From: Saccharothrix sp. ALI-22-I
GTDB lineage: Bacteria > Actinomycetota > Actinomycetes > Mycobacteriales > Pseudonocardiaceae
Assembly: GCF_001984175.1 (NCBI RefSeq)
Contig: NZ_MTQP01000064.1
Span: 186,001 to 250,000 of the forward strand
Reading direction: 5' to 3'
Length of the DNA stretch: 64,000 bases
Each line of letters starts with the position of its first letter. The first letter of the stretch is position 1. The notes under the pieces were generated by a model. The model was not told where the DNA came from, ran no database searches, and saw nothing but the letters and a program-made list of their open reading frames with translations. The position numbers and the translations under genes are program-made. Positions 28,560 to 38,839 of the stretch are shown here, in pieces.

Positions 28560-30134
28560 ATGGTCCACGTGTTGTTCACCGAAGTCGTCGAGACGTCCGC
28601 CGCGGTCACGGCGACGCGTTCCCGCCTGGCCAAGGTCGCCGCCCTGGCCGAGCTGGTGCGCCGGATGAGCACGCCCGCGGTGGTGTCGTTCCTGGTCGGC
28701 GTGCCCAGCCAGGGGCGGATCGGCGCGGGCTGGCGCACCGTGTTCGACCTGGCCGTACCGCCGGCCCCGCAGCCTTCGCTCACGGTGTCCGAAGTGGACG
28801 AGGCGCTGGGCGCGTTCGCGTCGGCCGGCGGCAGGGGTTCGACAGCACGGCGTGCGGCGTTGCTGACCGACCTGTTCGGCAGAGCCACGGCGGCCGAACA
28901 GGACTTCCTGCGTCGGCTGCTGACCGGGGAACTGCGCCAAGGTGCACTCGAAGGGGTGATGTTGGACGCGATAGCGCGGGCGGCCGACGTGCCCGGCGAG
29001 GTGGTGCGGCGGGCGTTCATGCTCTCGGGGAAGCTGCCGGAGACGGCCGTGGCCGCGATGACCGGCGAGGACGCCCTGGCCCGGTTCCGGCTGGAAGTCG
29101 GCCGCCCGGTGCGGCCGATGCTCGCTTCACCGGCGGAGTCGCTGAACGAGGCGCTGGCCGAGTTGGGGTCGTGCGTGGTGGAGCACAAGCTGGACGGCGC
29201 GCGCATCCAGGTCCACCGGTCGGGTGACGAGATCCGCATCTTCACCCGGACGTTGCGCGAGATCACCGCGACGGTGCCCGAGTTGGTGGAGTTGGTGCGC
29301 GGGCTGCCCTGCACGTCGGTGGTGCTGGACGGCGAGACGCTGGCGTTGAACGACGACGGCAAGCCCCGGCCGTTCCAGGAGACGATGAGCAGATTCGGCG
29401 CTCTGCTCGATGCCGCCTCCGCTGGGAAGCGCACGTCGGCGGGAGACGTCCGTGAGCTGCTGCTGAGCCCGTTCTTCTTCGACTGCCTGCACCTGGACGG
29501 CGTGGATCTGCTCGACGAGCCGCTGCGGGCGCGGCTGGACGCGTTGCGCGCGGTGGCCGGTCGACACGTCATCCCGGGAGTGGTCGCGCCTTCCGAGGAC
29601 GACGCGGCCCAGGTGCTGGACGAGGCGTTGGCCGCCGGTCACGAAGGCGTGATGGTGAAGTCACTCGATTCGGTGTACGCGGCGGGCCGGCGTGGGCGGG
29701 CGTGGCAGAAGGTGAAGCCGGTGCACACGCTCGACCTGGTGGTGCTGGGCGTCGAGTGGGGCAGCGGTCGGCGCAAGGGTTTGCTGTCGAACCTGCACCT
29801 GGGTGCGCGCGACCCCGACGGCGGGCCGCCGATCATGGTCGGCAAGACGTTCAAGGGGCTCACCGACGAGCTGCTGGCGTGGCAGACGCGGGAGCTGATG
29901 GCGATCGCGACGGAGAAGACGGACTGGGCGGTGATGGTCAGACCGGAACTGGTGATCGAGATCGAGTTGGACGGCGCGCAGGTCAGTCCCCGGTACCCCG
30001 GCGGGGTGGCGCTGCGGTTCGCCCGGGTGCTCCGGTACCGGCCGGACAAGGACGCGGGCGAAGCGGACACGATCGACGCGGTCCGCGCGCTGCTCCCGAA
30101 GCGCGGGGCGGGCCAGGAAGACACGACTGGGTGA
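28560..30134 (+). CDS. ligB: ATP-dependent DNA ligase (LigB type)
   Basis: A 524-residue ligase resembling mycobacterial LigB. An N-terminal helical DNA-binding domain (residues 1-200; GELRQGALEGVMLDAIARAA) leads to the nucleotidyltransferase motif I VEHKLDGARIQVH with the adenylated Lys. Motif III is VVLDGETLAL, motif IV EGVMVKSL and motif V WQKVKPVHTLDLVVL. An OB-fold follows (PRYPGGVALRFARVLRYR, KDAGEADTIDAV). The start is ATG 28560; GTG 28569 is possible. It is non-essential in mycobacteria and may act in repair. Confidence 0.93.
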   Translation: MVHVLFTEVVETSAAVTATRSRLAKVAALAELVRRMSTPAVVSFLVGVPSQGRIGAGWRTVFDLAVPPAPQPSLTVSEVDEALGAFASAGGRGSTARRAALLTDLFGRATAAEQDFLRRLLTGELRQGALEGVMLDAIARAADVPGEVVRRAFMLSGKLPETAVAAMTGEDALARFRLEVGRPVRPMLASPAESLNEALAELGSCVVEHKLDGARIQVHRSGDEIRIFTRTLREITATVPELVELVRGLPCTSVVLDGETLALNDDGKPRPFQETMSRFGALLDAASAGKRTSAGDVRELLLSPFFFDCLHLDGVDLLDEPLRARLDALRAVAGRHVIPGVVAPSEDDAAQVLDEALAAGHEGVMVKSLDSVYAAGRRGRAWQKVKPVHTLDLVVLGVEWGSGRRKGLLSNLHLGARDPDGGPPIMVGKTFKGLTDELLAWQTRELMAIATEKTDWAVMVRPELVIEIELDGAQVSPRYPGGVALRFARVLRYRPDKDAGEADTIDAVRALLPKRGAGQEDTTG

Positions 30135-30199
30135 TCATGGGCCGAAAATGTACGGAAACACTGTCACCGGCCCTCGGTTGAAACTACGGGTCCATTCAG

Positions 30200-30391
30200 G
30201 TGACGTCGATCAGCGCGGAAAGCCTGTCCTACAGCGTCGCCTTCCCCCACAGCGGTGGCATCCAGGCGTCCGTCGGGCCGAGCCTCGGCGGCGGGACCTT
30301 CGGGTTTCGGGACTTCCCGGCGATCGACGTCGGCCTGCTGGTGGTCGACGGCACGTCCGCGCTGGTCCTCCAGCCCGGCGTCATCCCCTGA
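30200..30391 (+). CDS. Orphan 63-residue ORF, possible gene fragment
   Basis: A frame from GTG 30200 reads MTSISAESLSYSVAFPHSGG and continues to LVVDGTSALVLQPGVIP with almost every third base G or C, as in true genes here. No clear RBS precedes it and an in-frame stop lies 8 codons upstream. The sequence looks like the middle of a beta-rich domain, so it may be a remnant of a larger lost gene. I recognise no family. Confidence 0.35.
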   Translation: MTSISAESLSYSVAFPHSGGIQASVGPSLGGGTFGFRDFPAIDVGLLVVDGTSALVLQPGVIP

Positions 30392-30493
30392 GCCGGGTAC
30401 CGCCCCCCGTCTGGGGACCGCCCCGCATCGGGGGTCGGAGCCGCAGTAGTGTGGCCTTGGAGGAACGCACAACCTCAGACCCCGTATCGATGA

Positions 30494-31993
<1,500 letters not shown>

Positions 31994-32030
31994 TGCGGTT
32001 CTGACACCCCGATCTGGACAGGTGGACCAG

Positions 32031-32984
32031 GTGGACGAAGCCGTCGCGGTGAAAGACCTGGTGAAGGTCTACAAGAGCGGCCAGAGACCGGCCGTGGACG
32101 GGCTGGGCTTCGCGGTCCGCCGGGGTGAGGTGTTCGGCCTGCTCGGCCCGAACGGGGCGGGCAAGACGACCACCGTGGGAGTACTGACCACCAGGGTCCG
32201 GCCGACGTCCGGCACGGCCCTGGTGGAAGGCGTGGACGTGGTCGCGGACTCGCAGCGGGCACGGCAGCTGCTCGCCGTCGTGCCGCAGCGCAACAACCTG
32301 GACCGGGCCCTGAACGTCCGGCACAACCTGCTGTTCCACGCCGCCTACCACGGCATCGGGCGCGCGGAACGGGTCCGGCTGGCCGACGAGATCCTGGAGC
32401 GGATGGGGCTCAAGGACCACGCGACGAGCCTGGTGGACACGCTTTCGGGCGGCCAGGCGCAGCGGTTGATGATCGCGCGCGCCCTGATGCACCGGCCGAA
32501 GGTGCTGTTCCTGGACGAACCGTCGACCGGTCTCGACCCGCAGGCCCGGCTGTTCGTGCACGACCGGGTGACCGCGCTGCACGCGGACGGCGTCACGGTC
32601 GTGCTCACCACGCACGACATGGACGAGGCGCACAAGCTGTGCGACCGGGTCGGCATCGTCGACCACGGCAAGCTGCTCGCCCTCGACTCCCCCGACGAGC
32701 TGACCAGGACCCTGCCGGGCAGCACCACGCTCAGCGTCACGGTCACCCTCGACGGCACCGGTCCCGAGCCGGTGACCGCGGGGCTGGGCAAGGTCGAGGG
32801 CGTGCAGCGGGTGGAGAACGTGCAGGACATGTTCCGCCTCTACACCGACGTCGCGCCCGCCGCGGCGCTGCCGGAGGTGCTGCGCACCCTCGAACGGCTC
32901 GGCACACCGGTCACCGACCTGTCCATCGGGACGCCGAGCCTGGAAGACGTGTTCATCCACCTGACCGGGCGGGAGCTGCGATGA
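32031..32984 (+). CDS. DrrA-type ABC transporter ATP-binding protein
   Basis: About 317 residues. Walker A is GLLGPNGAGKTTTVG, the Q-loop AVVPQRNNLDRAL, the signature LSGGQAQRLMIARAL, Walker B VLFLDEPSTGLD and the switch His VLTTHDMDEAHKLC. A C-terminal DUF4162-like domain (residues 230-317) ends DLSIGTPSLEDVFIHLTGRE. The family exports antibiotics or lipids. GTG 32031 has AGGTGG upstream; an in-frame GTG at 32022 is the alternative. It overlaps the permease gene by ATGA. Confidence 0.88.
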   Translation: MDEAVAVKDLVKVYKSGQRPAVDGLGFAVRRGEVFGLLGPNGAGKTTTVGVLTTRVRPTSGTALVEGVDVVADSQRARQLLAVVPQRNNLDRALNVRHNLLFHAAYHGIGRAERVRLADEILERMGLKDHATSLVDTLSGGQAQRLMIARALMHRPKVLFLDEPSTGLDPQARLFVHDRVTALHADGVTVVLTTHDMDEAHKLCDRVGIVDHGKLLALDSPDELTRTLPGSTTLSVTVTLDGTGPEPVTAGLGKVEGVQRVENVQDMFRLYTDVAPAAALPEVLRTLERLGTPVTDLSIGTPSLEDVFIHLTGRELR

Positions 32985-33748
32985 CGTCGCTGCGCACGTT
33001 CAACGCCATCCTGTGGCGGGACATCTTCGTGACCGGTCGGGAACTGCCGAGCTTCCTGGCGCAGGTGATCATCCAGCCGTTCTTCATCCTGTTCATCTTC
33101 GCCAAGGTGCTCGGCGACATCGGGTTCGTGCAGGACGACTTCGCGGCCGTGCTGCTGCCCGGCATCGTGGCGATGAACGGGTTCCTCGGCGCGTTGCAGA
33201 ACACCACGTTGCCGCTGGTACTGGACTTCTCGTGGACGCGCGAGATCGAGGACCGGTTGCTGGCGCCCATCCCGATCCCGCTGGTCGCGGTGGAGAAGAT
33301 GGTGTTCGGGGCGTTGCGCGGCCTGCTCGCCGCCGTGCTGATGGTCCCGATCGGGTTCGTGATGCTGGACATCACCTGGCCCGCGTCCGGCATACCCACG
33401 GCTCTGGTGGTGGTCGTCCTGGGCTCGTTGGCGGGGGCGGCGGTGGGCATGGTCATCGGCACGTCGGTCTCACCGCGGCACATCACCGTGATGTTCGCGG
33501 TGATCCTGACGCCGTTGCTGTTCACCGGTTCGGCCCAGTTCCCGTGGCCCGCGTTGGACAGCCTGCGCTGGTTCCAGGTCCTGTGCGCCCTCAACCCGCT
33601 CACCTACGTCAGCGAGGGCATGCGGGCCGTCCTGGTCCCCGACGTGCCCCACATCCCGCTGTGGGTGTGCTTCGTAGTGCTGATCGCCTCGATCCTCGGC
33701 TTCGGCGCCCTGGGCATGCGCGGCTTCATGCGCCGAGCGCTGGACTAG
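32981..33748 (+). CDS. ABC-2 type permease (DrrB-like)
   Basis: A 255-residue membrane protein with six hydrophobic segments, including FLAQVIIQPFFILFIFAKVL and ALNPLTYVSEGMRAVLV, a conserved ABC-2 motif. ATG 32981 overlaps the ATPase stop, so the two form one exporter. Together they resemble daunorubicin-type or linearmycin-type resistance pumps, but no biosynthetic cluster is adjacent. Repeat array B begins three bases after the stop. Confidence 0.88.
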   Translation: MTSLRTFNAILWRDIFVTGRELPSFLAQVIIQPFFILFIFAKVLGDIGFVQDDFAAVLLPGIVAMNGFLGALQNTTLPLVLDFSWTREIEDRLLAPIPIPLVAVEKMVFGALRGLLAAVLMVPIGFVMLDITWPASGIPTALVVVVLGSLAGAAVGMVIGTSVSPRHITVMFAVILTPLLFTGSAQFPWPALDSLRWFQVLCALNPLTYVSEGMRAVLVPDVPHIPLWVCFVVLIASILGFGALGMRGFMRRALD

Positions 33749-33751
33749 CAC

Positions 33752-33863
33752 GTTCCGAACGTTCAACTCGCCTGTTCCGAACGTTGGACACGCGCGTTCC
33801 GAACGTTGGACACGCGCGAGAGTCGTACGTTCGACTCTCGCGGTCCGAGGGTTCGACTCACGG
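33752..33863 (+). repeat. Repeat array B: 22-bp units after the ABC permease
   Basis: Five tandem units on the plus strand: GTTCCGAACGTT + CAACTCGCCT, then twice GTTCCGAACGTT + GGACACGCGC, then a 24-base unit GAGAGTCGTACGTT + CGACTCTCGC (palindromic at its ends), then GGTCCGAGGGTT + CGACTCACGG. It lies between convergent genes and has the CCGAAC core subtype also found in array A. Confidence 0.92.
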
Positions 33864-33871
33864 TGTTTGCG

Positions 33872-33905
33872 GGGCCTCCCCGGTCGGTGGCGACCGGGGA
33901 GGCCC
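33872..33905. terminator. Strong hairpin between array B and phoH2
   Basis: GGGCCTCCCCGGTCG (33872-33886) and CGACCGGGGAGGCCC (33891-33905) make a perfect 15-bp stem with loop GTGG. No U-tract follows on either side, but its position 24 bases past the phoH2 stop suggests a bidirectional terminator. Confidence 0.75.
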
Positions 33906-33928
33906 TGGAGGGGTAAGGGGTCAGAGTG

Positions 33929-35311
33929 TCAGGAGGCGTAGTCCTCCAGCATCTCGGTGACCAGTGCGGCGATCGGGGAGCGCTCCGACCGGGTCAACGT
34001 CATGTGCGCGAACAGCGGGTGGCCCTTCAGCTTCTCGATGACCGCCGCGACGCCGTCGTGCCGGCCGACGCGCAGGTTGTCGCGCTGCGCCACGTCGTGG
34101 GTGAGCACCACCCGCGAGTTGGTGCCCAGCCGCGACAGCACGGTGAGCAGCACGTTGCGCTCCAACGACTGCGCCTCGTCCACGATCACGAACGAGTCGT
34201 GCAGCGACCGGCCCCGGATGTGGGTCAGCGGCATGACCTCCAGCATGCCGCGGTCCATGATCTCCTCCACCACGTCCTGGCTGACCAGCGCGCCGAGGGT
34301 GTCGAACACCGCCTGCGCCCACGGCTGCATCTTCTCGCTCTCGGAACCGGGCAGGTAGCCCAACTCCTGCCCGCCCACCGCGTACAGCGGACGGAAGACC
34401 ACGACCTTGCGGTGCTGGCGGCGTTCCATGACCGCCTCCAGGCCCGCGCACAGCGCGAGCGCCGACTTGCCGGTGCCGGCCCGTCCGCCCAGCGAGACGA
34501 TGCCGACCTCGGTGTCGAGCAGCAGGTCCAGCGCCACGCGCTGCTCGGCCGACCGGCCGTGCAGCCCGAACGCCTCGCGGTCACCCCGCACCAGCCGGAC
34601 CTGCTTGTCCGGCGTGACCCGGCCCAACGCGCTCGACGTGCCCGCCAGCAGGCGCAGCCCGCTGTGGCACGGCAGCTCCGCGACGCGGGCGAGGTCGAGG
34701 TCGAACAGCGACGGGTCGATCACGCCGTCGCGGTACAGCGCGTCCACCACGGACTGGTCCACGTCCACGTCGGACATCCCGGAATACCCCGACAGCGTGA
34801 CGTCGTGGGCCCGGTACTCCTCGGCGGCGAGACCGACCGCGCCCGCCTTGACGCGCAGCGGCATGTCCTTGGTGACCAGCGTGACGACGTTGCCCTCGGC
34901 CGCGAGGTTGAGCGCGCAGGCCAGTATCCGGGCGTCGTTGGAGTCCGTGCGGAAACCCGCGGGAAGCACCTCCGGATCGGAGTGGTTGAGCTCGACGCGC
35001 AGCGTGCCGCCGTGATCACCGATCGGCACCGGGTTGTCCAGCCGACCGTGCTGGAGCCGCAAGTCGTCGAGCAGTCGCAGCGCTTCCCGGGCGAACCAGC
35101 CCAGTTCGGGGTGGTGCCGCTTGCCCTCCAGCTCACTGATCACCACGAGCGGCAGCACGACCTCGTGCTCGGCGAACCGCGTGGAGGCCAGGGGGTCGGA
35201 GAGCAGCACGGACGTGTCCACCACGTACGTGTGGGTCGTCGGCGCGCCACGGCGCCGGGAAGTGCTGCGCGATGAGCCTGAGGAACGGCTCGCGGGTCGT
35301 CGTGCGTTCAC
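33929..35311 (-). CDS. phoH2: PhoH2-type PIN-PhoH RNA helicase/ribonuclease
   Basis: A 460-residue fusion. An N-terminal PIN nuclease ([41 protein letters not shown]) carries the acidic residues of the metal site. A PhoH ATPase follows ([34 protein letters not shown]). PhoH2 of M. tuberculosis (Rv1095) has RNA helicase and RNase activity; there it is paired with a small antitoxin-like gene, which I do not see here. GTG 35311 with GGGAG five bases upstream is preferred over the longer open frame. Confidence 0.92.
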   Translation of the reverse strand: MNARRPASRSSGSSRSTSRRRGAPTTHTYVVDTSVLLSDPLASTRFAEHEVVLPLVVISELEGKRHHPELGWFAREALRLLDDLRLQHGRLDNPVPIGDHGGTLRVELNHSDPEVLPAGFRTDSNDARILACALNLAAEGNVVTLVTKDMPLRVKAGAVGLAAEEYRAHDVTLSGYSGMSDVDVDQSVVDALYRDGVIDPSLFDLDLARVAELPCHSGLRLLAGTSSALGRVTPDKQVRLVRGDREAFGLHGRSAEQRVALDLLLDTEVGIVSLGGRAGTGKSALALCAGLEAVMERRQHRKVVVFRPLYAVGGQELGYLPGSESEKMQPWAQAVFDTLGALVSQDVVEEIMDRGMLEVMPLTHIRGRSLHDSFVIVDEAQSLERNVLLTVLSRLGTNSRVVLTHDVAQRDNLRVGRHDGVAAVIEKLKGHPLFAHMTLTRSERSPIAALVTEMLEDYAS

Positions 35312-35688
35312 GGCAACTCCCTCACGAACGCGGCACCCGCGTCCGCTCCTCGCTGGGCCAGGCACCACCCTGATCGACCGGAACGCCTCGCTAGCGAGAG
35401 GCGTACCGACCACGAGGGCCGGGTGCCGGCCCCCTCGCGCTTACCGCCACAATCAGGGCCTCCCTGCGCGGTCCGCAGTGGACGCGTCCCGCCATCCGGA
35501 AGTTACCTCCGCAGGTCCCTCTTGTGCAGGCAGCCACACAGGTGATTCGTCAATTCGTCACCTCGTCGCAAAACGCGGGAAAGACGGCCACTTCGCGTGC
35601 TCACGGGCGACAGCAGGCCGTCACATCGGCGCAACAAGACCTCGTCCACGCAGCTCAGAGCCGGTGCGGCCGGACGCGGAACGGCCGA
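35312..35688. other. Intergenic region with no gene found
   Basis: These 377 bases separate phoH2 from the DUF885 gene. I see no RBS-led ORF, RNA gene or clear hairpin. It has a small direct repeat GATTCGTCAATTCGTCACC (near 35541) and lower GC than the flanks. It presumably holds the phoH2 promoter. Confidence 0.5.
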
Positions 35689-36927
35689 TTACCCAGGGTC
35701 GCGGGACAGCCAGGGCACCCCCGCCTCGACCTCCTCCGCCAGCGCGGCCGGCGTCAAAGGTTCATCGAGGAGTCTCAGGTAACGGTCACTCAAGGTGTCC
35801 GTGTGCGCACGCAAGTCGAGCCAGGCCCGGACCAGCCGCACGCCCTCCACGTACGTCGTCGTGTACGCCCGCCACAGAGGGTCACCGAGGAAGCGCAGCA
35901 TGTGGCGGGCCCGGCGTTGCGAGACGAGCAGCCAGCGGCACAGGAAGTCGACCACGTCGTCCGGGTGGGCACGCCGGTCGTGCAGCATCAGGGCCGCGTC
36001 CTGGCGCACGGTGAGCAGCCCGGACAGCGCCGTCTCGACCCGTTCGGCCAGCGCGCCGTCCATCCGCAGGCCCAGGTCGCCCATGATCTCCTCGGTCCAC
36101 CGGCCCCAGCCCGCGCCGACCACGGCGTGCAGGCCGAGTTCGGCCATGCCCTCCGCCATCAGGCACTGCGGCGAGTTGATCAGGAACAACGACTGCTCGG
36201 CGTGCCCGCGCTTGCCGACCAGCCCCACCTCCTTGCGGCAGTGCTCGGTGTGGTGGCCGGGGTAGGACTCGTGCGCGACCAGGTTCGGCAGGTTCGACAT
36301 CCGGTGGCCCAGGTCGGCGTTGATCGCCACCCGCGACCGGAAGCCGCCCAGGTAGTAGTTGAACCCGCTCCACGGCTTGTCGGTGACGATCTCGTACTCC
36401 ACGAGCTCGTTCGTTGGCAGCTCGAACCGCTGCCGGACGCGGTCGCGCAGCGCGCTGGACAGGGCGTGCACGGTGGCCTTGAGCCGGCGCGGCGGCACCT
36501 CGTCCAGGGCGCGGTGGTCGGCGAGCCGTTCGGCCAGCGAGCCGGGGCCGGGCAGCAGGTCGTCCAGGAGGGCGTGCGCGCGGCGGTAGGTGTCGGTGTG
36601 GCCGGGGCGGATGTCCACCTGGAAGTAGGCCTTGACCTCGTCCACGAACGGCACGCGCACGCCGGCGAGCTTGCGCGCGATGGTCTCGGCAGCGACCAGG
36701 TGGGCGTCCAGGAACCGTTTGCGCTCCGGCTCCAGGTCGACTCCGCGCAGCTCACGACGCAGCAGCGCGGCCCGTTCGGCCAGCGCGGCCGGGTGCGGCT
36801 TCGGTTCGTTGTCGACCGCGCGGCGCAGCGCCCGGTCGCCGGTGAACGAGTCGACCAGACCGGGGTGCAGGCGGTCGAGCCGCAGCCCGAGCACCAGGTA
36901 CTCGCGCACCACCCCGCCGGCGTCCAT
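35689..36927 (-). CDS. DUF885-family metallohydrolase (M32-like)
   Basis: A 412-residue protein of the DUF885 family, which resembles zinc carboxypeptidases. The zinc motif HESYPGHHTEH and the downstream MAEGMAELGLHAV supply three metal ligands; GFNYYLGGFRSRVAINADLG is a family block. No signal peptide is visible, so it should be cytosolic. The start is ATG 36927. Its first about 74 codons are duplicated as a truncated copy at 38840-39062. It is divergent from the His-rich module. Substrate unknown. Confidence 0.8.
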   Translation of the reverse strand: MDAGGVVREYLVLGLRLDRLHPGLVDSFTGDRALRRAVDNEPKPHPAALAERAALLRRELRGVDLEPERKRFLDAHLVAAETIARKLAGVRVPFVDEVKAYFQVDIRPGHTDTYRRAHALLDDLLPGPGSLAERLADHRALDEVPPRRLKATVHALSSALRDRVRQRFELPTNELVEYEIVTDKPWSGFNYYLGGFRSRVAINADLGHRMSNLPNLVAHESYPGHHTEHCRKEVGLVGKRGHAEQSLFLINSPQCLMAEGMAELGLHAVVGAGWGRWTEEIMGDLGLRMDGALAERVETALSGLLTVRQDAALMLHDRRAHPDDVVDFLCRWLLVSQRRARHMLRFLGDPLWRAYTTTYVEGVRLVRAWLDLRAHTDTLSDRYLRLLDEPLTPAALAEEVEAGVPWLSRDPG

Positions 36928-37050
36928 AGGACGGAAAGCCTACGTCACCCGTCTGGGCTACCGGTCGCGCGCCGCGACCAAACCGGAAAAAGAAAAGATC
37001 ACACGATCGTAGGTCACCGCTTATTGGTCGGAGCGCGGGTTGGGTATGTT

Positions 37051-37082
37051 TCGCGCCGAACGGGAGGATCCGTTCGGCGCGA
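37051..37082 (+). promoter_or_regulatory. Leader hairpin of His-rich module, copy 1
   Basis: A perfect 13-bp stem, TCGCGCCGAACGG (37051-37063) with CCGTTCGGCGCGA (37070-37082), closes a six-base loop GAGGAT. It lies just downstream of a possible -10 (TATGTT, 37045-37050). In copy 2 the same structure is kept through paired substitutions. Confidence 0.75.
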
Positions 37083-37108
37083 CGAAGTGCATTCAAGGAG
37101 AGAAACTC

Positions 37109-37156
37109 GTGCCGATGCAGGCGCAGCGACGACTCCCATCGCCACGAGCCTCGTGA
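37109..37156 (+). CDS. Leader micro-ORF 1, copy 1 (15 residues)
   Basis: GTG 37109 follows a strong ribosome-binding site (AAGGAGAG, 7 bases upstream) and encodes MPMQAQRRLPSPRAS. Its stop overlaps the next start as TGATG. The RBS is as good as any in the window, so initiation here seems likely. It may be a leader that feeds ribosomes into micro-ORF 2. Confidence 0.45.
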   Translation: MPMQAQRRLPSPRAS

Positions 37157-37278
37157 TGGTGACCTCGCCCGCGTTCACCGACGATATCGACGTCGCCGGC
37201 CAGTGCGGCCGGGGGAACGCCGACGACGCAGCCAGCCCTTGCTTCATCGAACACACAAAGGAGTCAGTTTCATGCTGA
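37156..37278 (+). CDS. Micro-ORF 2, copy 1 (40-residue Cys-containing peptide)
   Basis: ATG 37156 overlaps the stop of micro-ORF 1 (TGATG) and the frame ends in TGA overlapping the His-rich gene start (ATGCTGA). The peptide runs MVTSPAFTDDIDVAGQ then CGRGNADDAASPC and ends VSC, with Cys at 17, 29 and 40 and a net acidic core. It has no signal peptide. Third positions are G/C-rich in the first two thirds. The two differences from copy 2 (ACA/ACT, TGC/TGT) are both silent. Family unknown; it could be a peptide product or only a coupling ORF. Confidence 0.4.
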   Translation: MVTSPAFTDDIDVAGQCGRGNADDAASPCFIEHTKESVSC

Positions 37279-37595
37279 AGAAGATTGGCGCAGCTTCCGC
37301 CATCGCCGCGGCGATGCTGCTGCTCGCGTCGCCCGCCAACGCCCAAGTCAGCATTCTCCCGATTACCATCGAGGACAGCAACGTCAACTTCTGCCACAAC
37401 GACATCGTCGCCTCCGCCGCCGCCATCACTATCCCGCTCTTGGGCGCCCCCGAGGCCGAGAACACCGAGGGCGGCGACTGCACGGTCTGGGAGGACGTGA
37501 ACGTCATCGTGGACGAGGACGATGACGACCACGGCCACAAGCCGCACGGCCACGGCCACGGCCACGGCCACGGCCACCACGACAACGACGACTGA
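37272..37595 (+). CDS. Secreted His-rich, acidic small protein, copy 1
   Basis: A 107-residue protein. The signal peptide MLKKIGAASAIAAAMLLLA is cleaved after NA-Q near residue 24. The mature part has two cysteines (SNVNFCHND and GDCTVWED), then VIVDEDDDD and a run of His-Gly repeats ending GHHDNDD. The acidic cluster next to about nine histidines suggests metal binding outside the membrane (Zn, Ni or Cu), which is inference. AAAGGAG precedes ATG 37272. The HG codons form a CACGGC hexamer repeat that could vary by slippage. Confidence 0.75.
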   Translation: MLKKIGAASAIAAAMLLLASPANAQVSILPITIEDSNVNFCHNDIVASAAAITIPLLGAPEAENTEGGDCTVWEDVNVIVDEDDDDHGHKPHGHGHGHGHGHHDNDD

Positions 37596-37834
37596 CGGGC
37601 TGACGGGTTACCACAGGACGCCTTCTTCAGCGAACCGGGGAACGGAACGTAGCCGTTAAGGTGCTAGTCCCGATGGACGTGTCACACAATGGTGGCTGTC
37701 GACACCCCTGGTATCTGATTCCTGGGTGACCATTCCACTGCGGGCCTCGACGTCCGGGATCACCGAAGACTCCGGAAGATCGGGATCGCGCAGAGGAGAG
37801 TGAGCGTGCCGGAGAGGGCAGGCGGCGACGTTAA

Positions 37835-38839
37835 GCGCCCGTTTCCGAACTGAGGGCGCTTGAGGGCCTTTGGTGCGGGGACGAGGGAACTCCTGGTAGA
37901 TCGGACGGTGTCCATGCTCCGTTCCACCAGGAGTTCCGTTGTTATCGGGCCCGATCCCCGCCGGCGGTGTCACTGCGGGTGCCCAGTGCTGCCGTCTCGC
38001 CTCGTCCCACGAGCCCACCCGACGGGTCAGCAGGTATTCCACCGACGTCACCGACGCCCAGTGGGCGGTGCTCGATCCGCTCCTGCTGGACCCGGCGTGG
38101 CTTGAGGGTCGGGGCGGGCCTCGGGAGAAGCACTGCCGCCGGGTGATCGTCGACGCGATCCTCTACGTGGTGGACAACGGCATCAAGTGGTGCGCCCTGC
38201 CCGCGGACTTCCCGCCCTGGCCGACGGTCTACAGACGCCTCGCCGTGTGGGAGAAGGCCGGTGCGACGCAGCGGCTGCTCGACGGGCTTCGCGACCGCGC
38301 CCGGCTCGAGGAGGATTGGGTGGCGGCGCCCTCGGCGGCGATCGTCGACTCGCAGTCGGTACGCGCGGCCGAGACCGTCGGGAAGGCGACCCGCGGTTTC
38401 GACGCGGGCAAGAAGGTCAACGGCCGTAAACGCCACATCGTCGTGGACACCGTCGGGTTCCTGATGGCGGTACTGGTCACTCCGGCCTCCACGCAGGACC
38501 GCGTCGCCGCCCGCAGCCTGCTGCAGCGCATGCACGGCACCGTAGGCGGGCGCGTCGCCCTGGTGTGGGCCGACGGCGGCTACACCGGCATCCTGCCCGA
38601 CTGGGCCCGCGCCACCCTCGGCCTGGAGTGGAGATCGTGAAACGCCCCGACCTGCCGCATTTCACGGTGCTGCCCCGCCGTTGGGTGGTGGAAGAACCCT
38701 GGCCTGGATCACCGGCCACCGTCGTTGCGTCCGCGACTACGAACGACTACGCCATCACCACGAGGCCATGGTCCGCTGGTCCATGATCCGCATCACCAGC
38801 CGTCGACTCATGCAACCGCAGCAGTTCGGAAACGGGCGC
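37835..38839 (+). mobile_element. IS5-like insertion sequence, decayed
   Basis: A 1005-bp element bounded by perfect 18-bp terminal inverted repeats, GCGCCCGTTTCCGAACTG at 37835-37852 and its complement at 38822-38839. A subterminal inverted repeat (GGAACTCCTGGT at 37886-37897, ACCAGGAGTTCC at 37926-37937) lies before the transposase. The left flank is TAA and the right flank CAC, so no target duplication is present. The right end abuts a truncated DUF885 gene, which suggests a deletion mediated by the element. Confidence 0.9.
37939..38819 (+). pseudogene. IS5-family transposase with two frameshifts
   Basis: DDE transposase of the IS5 group. The first frame reads TDAQWAVLDPLLLDPAWLEG, IKWCALPADFPPWPTVYRRL, IVDSQSVRAAETVGKATRGF and HIVVDTVGFLMAVLVTPAST, with the first acidic site in IVDSQS and the second in WADGGYTG. 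One base is missing near 38628 (LGLE then EIVKRPDLPHFTVLPRRWVV) and another near 38693 (VVE then RTLAWITGHRRCVRDYERL, split). Restoring both rebuilds a normal C-terminus with the catalytic Glu. It is inactive unless frameshifting rescues it twice. Confidence 0.9.

Larger units (their letters stand above)
36706..37834. repeat. Duplicated module, copy 1
   Basis: About 1.13 kb covering the 5' end of DUF885, the divergent leader, two micro-ORFs, the His-rich gene and its 3' region. It is repeated at 38840-39986. Identity is nearly complete in the leader and in the 3' region, lower in the outer DUF885 codons and in the middle of the His-rich gene. Confidence 0.92.

Noticed and set aside
32031-33748. 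Antibiotic biosynthetic cluster around the DrrAB-like pump
   Set aside because: Neighbouring genes are purine metabolism and RNA processing; no biosynthetic genes occur.
33752-33863. Possible CRISPR array
   Set aside because: The units are directly tandem without unique spacers, are degenerate, and no cas genes are in the window.
33929-35311. PhoH2 toxin-antitoxin pair
   Set aside because: Mycobacterial phoH2 has a short upstream partner; I found no RBS-led small ORF in 35312-35688 to play that role.
35312-35413. Extended start of phoH2
   Set aside because: The extra residues have no family similarity and GTG 35311 has a good RBS.
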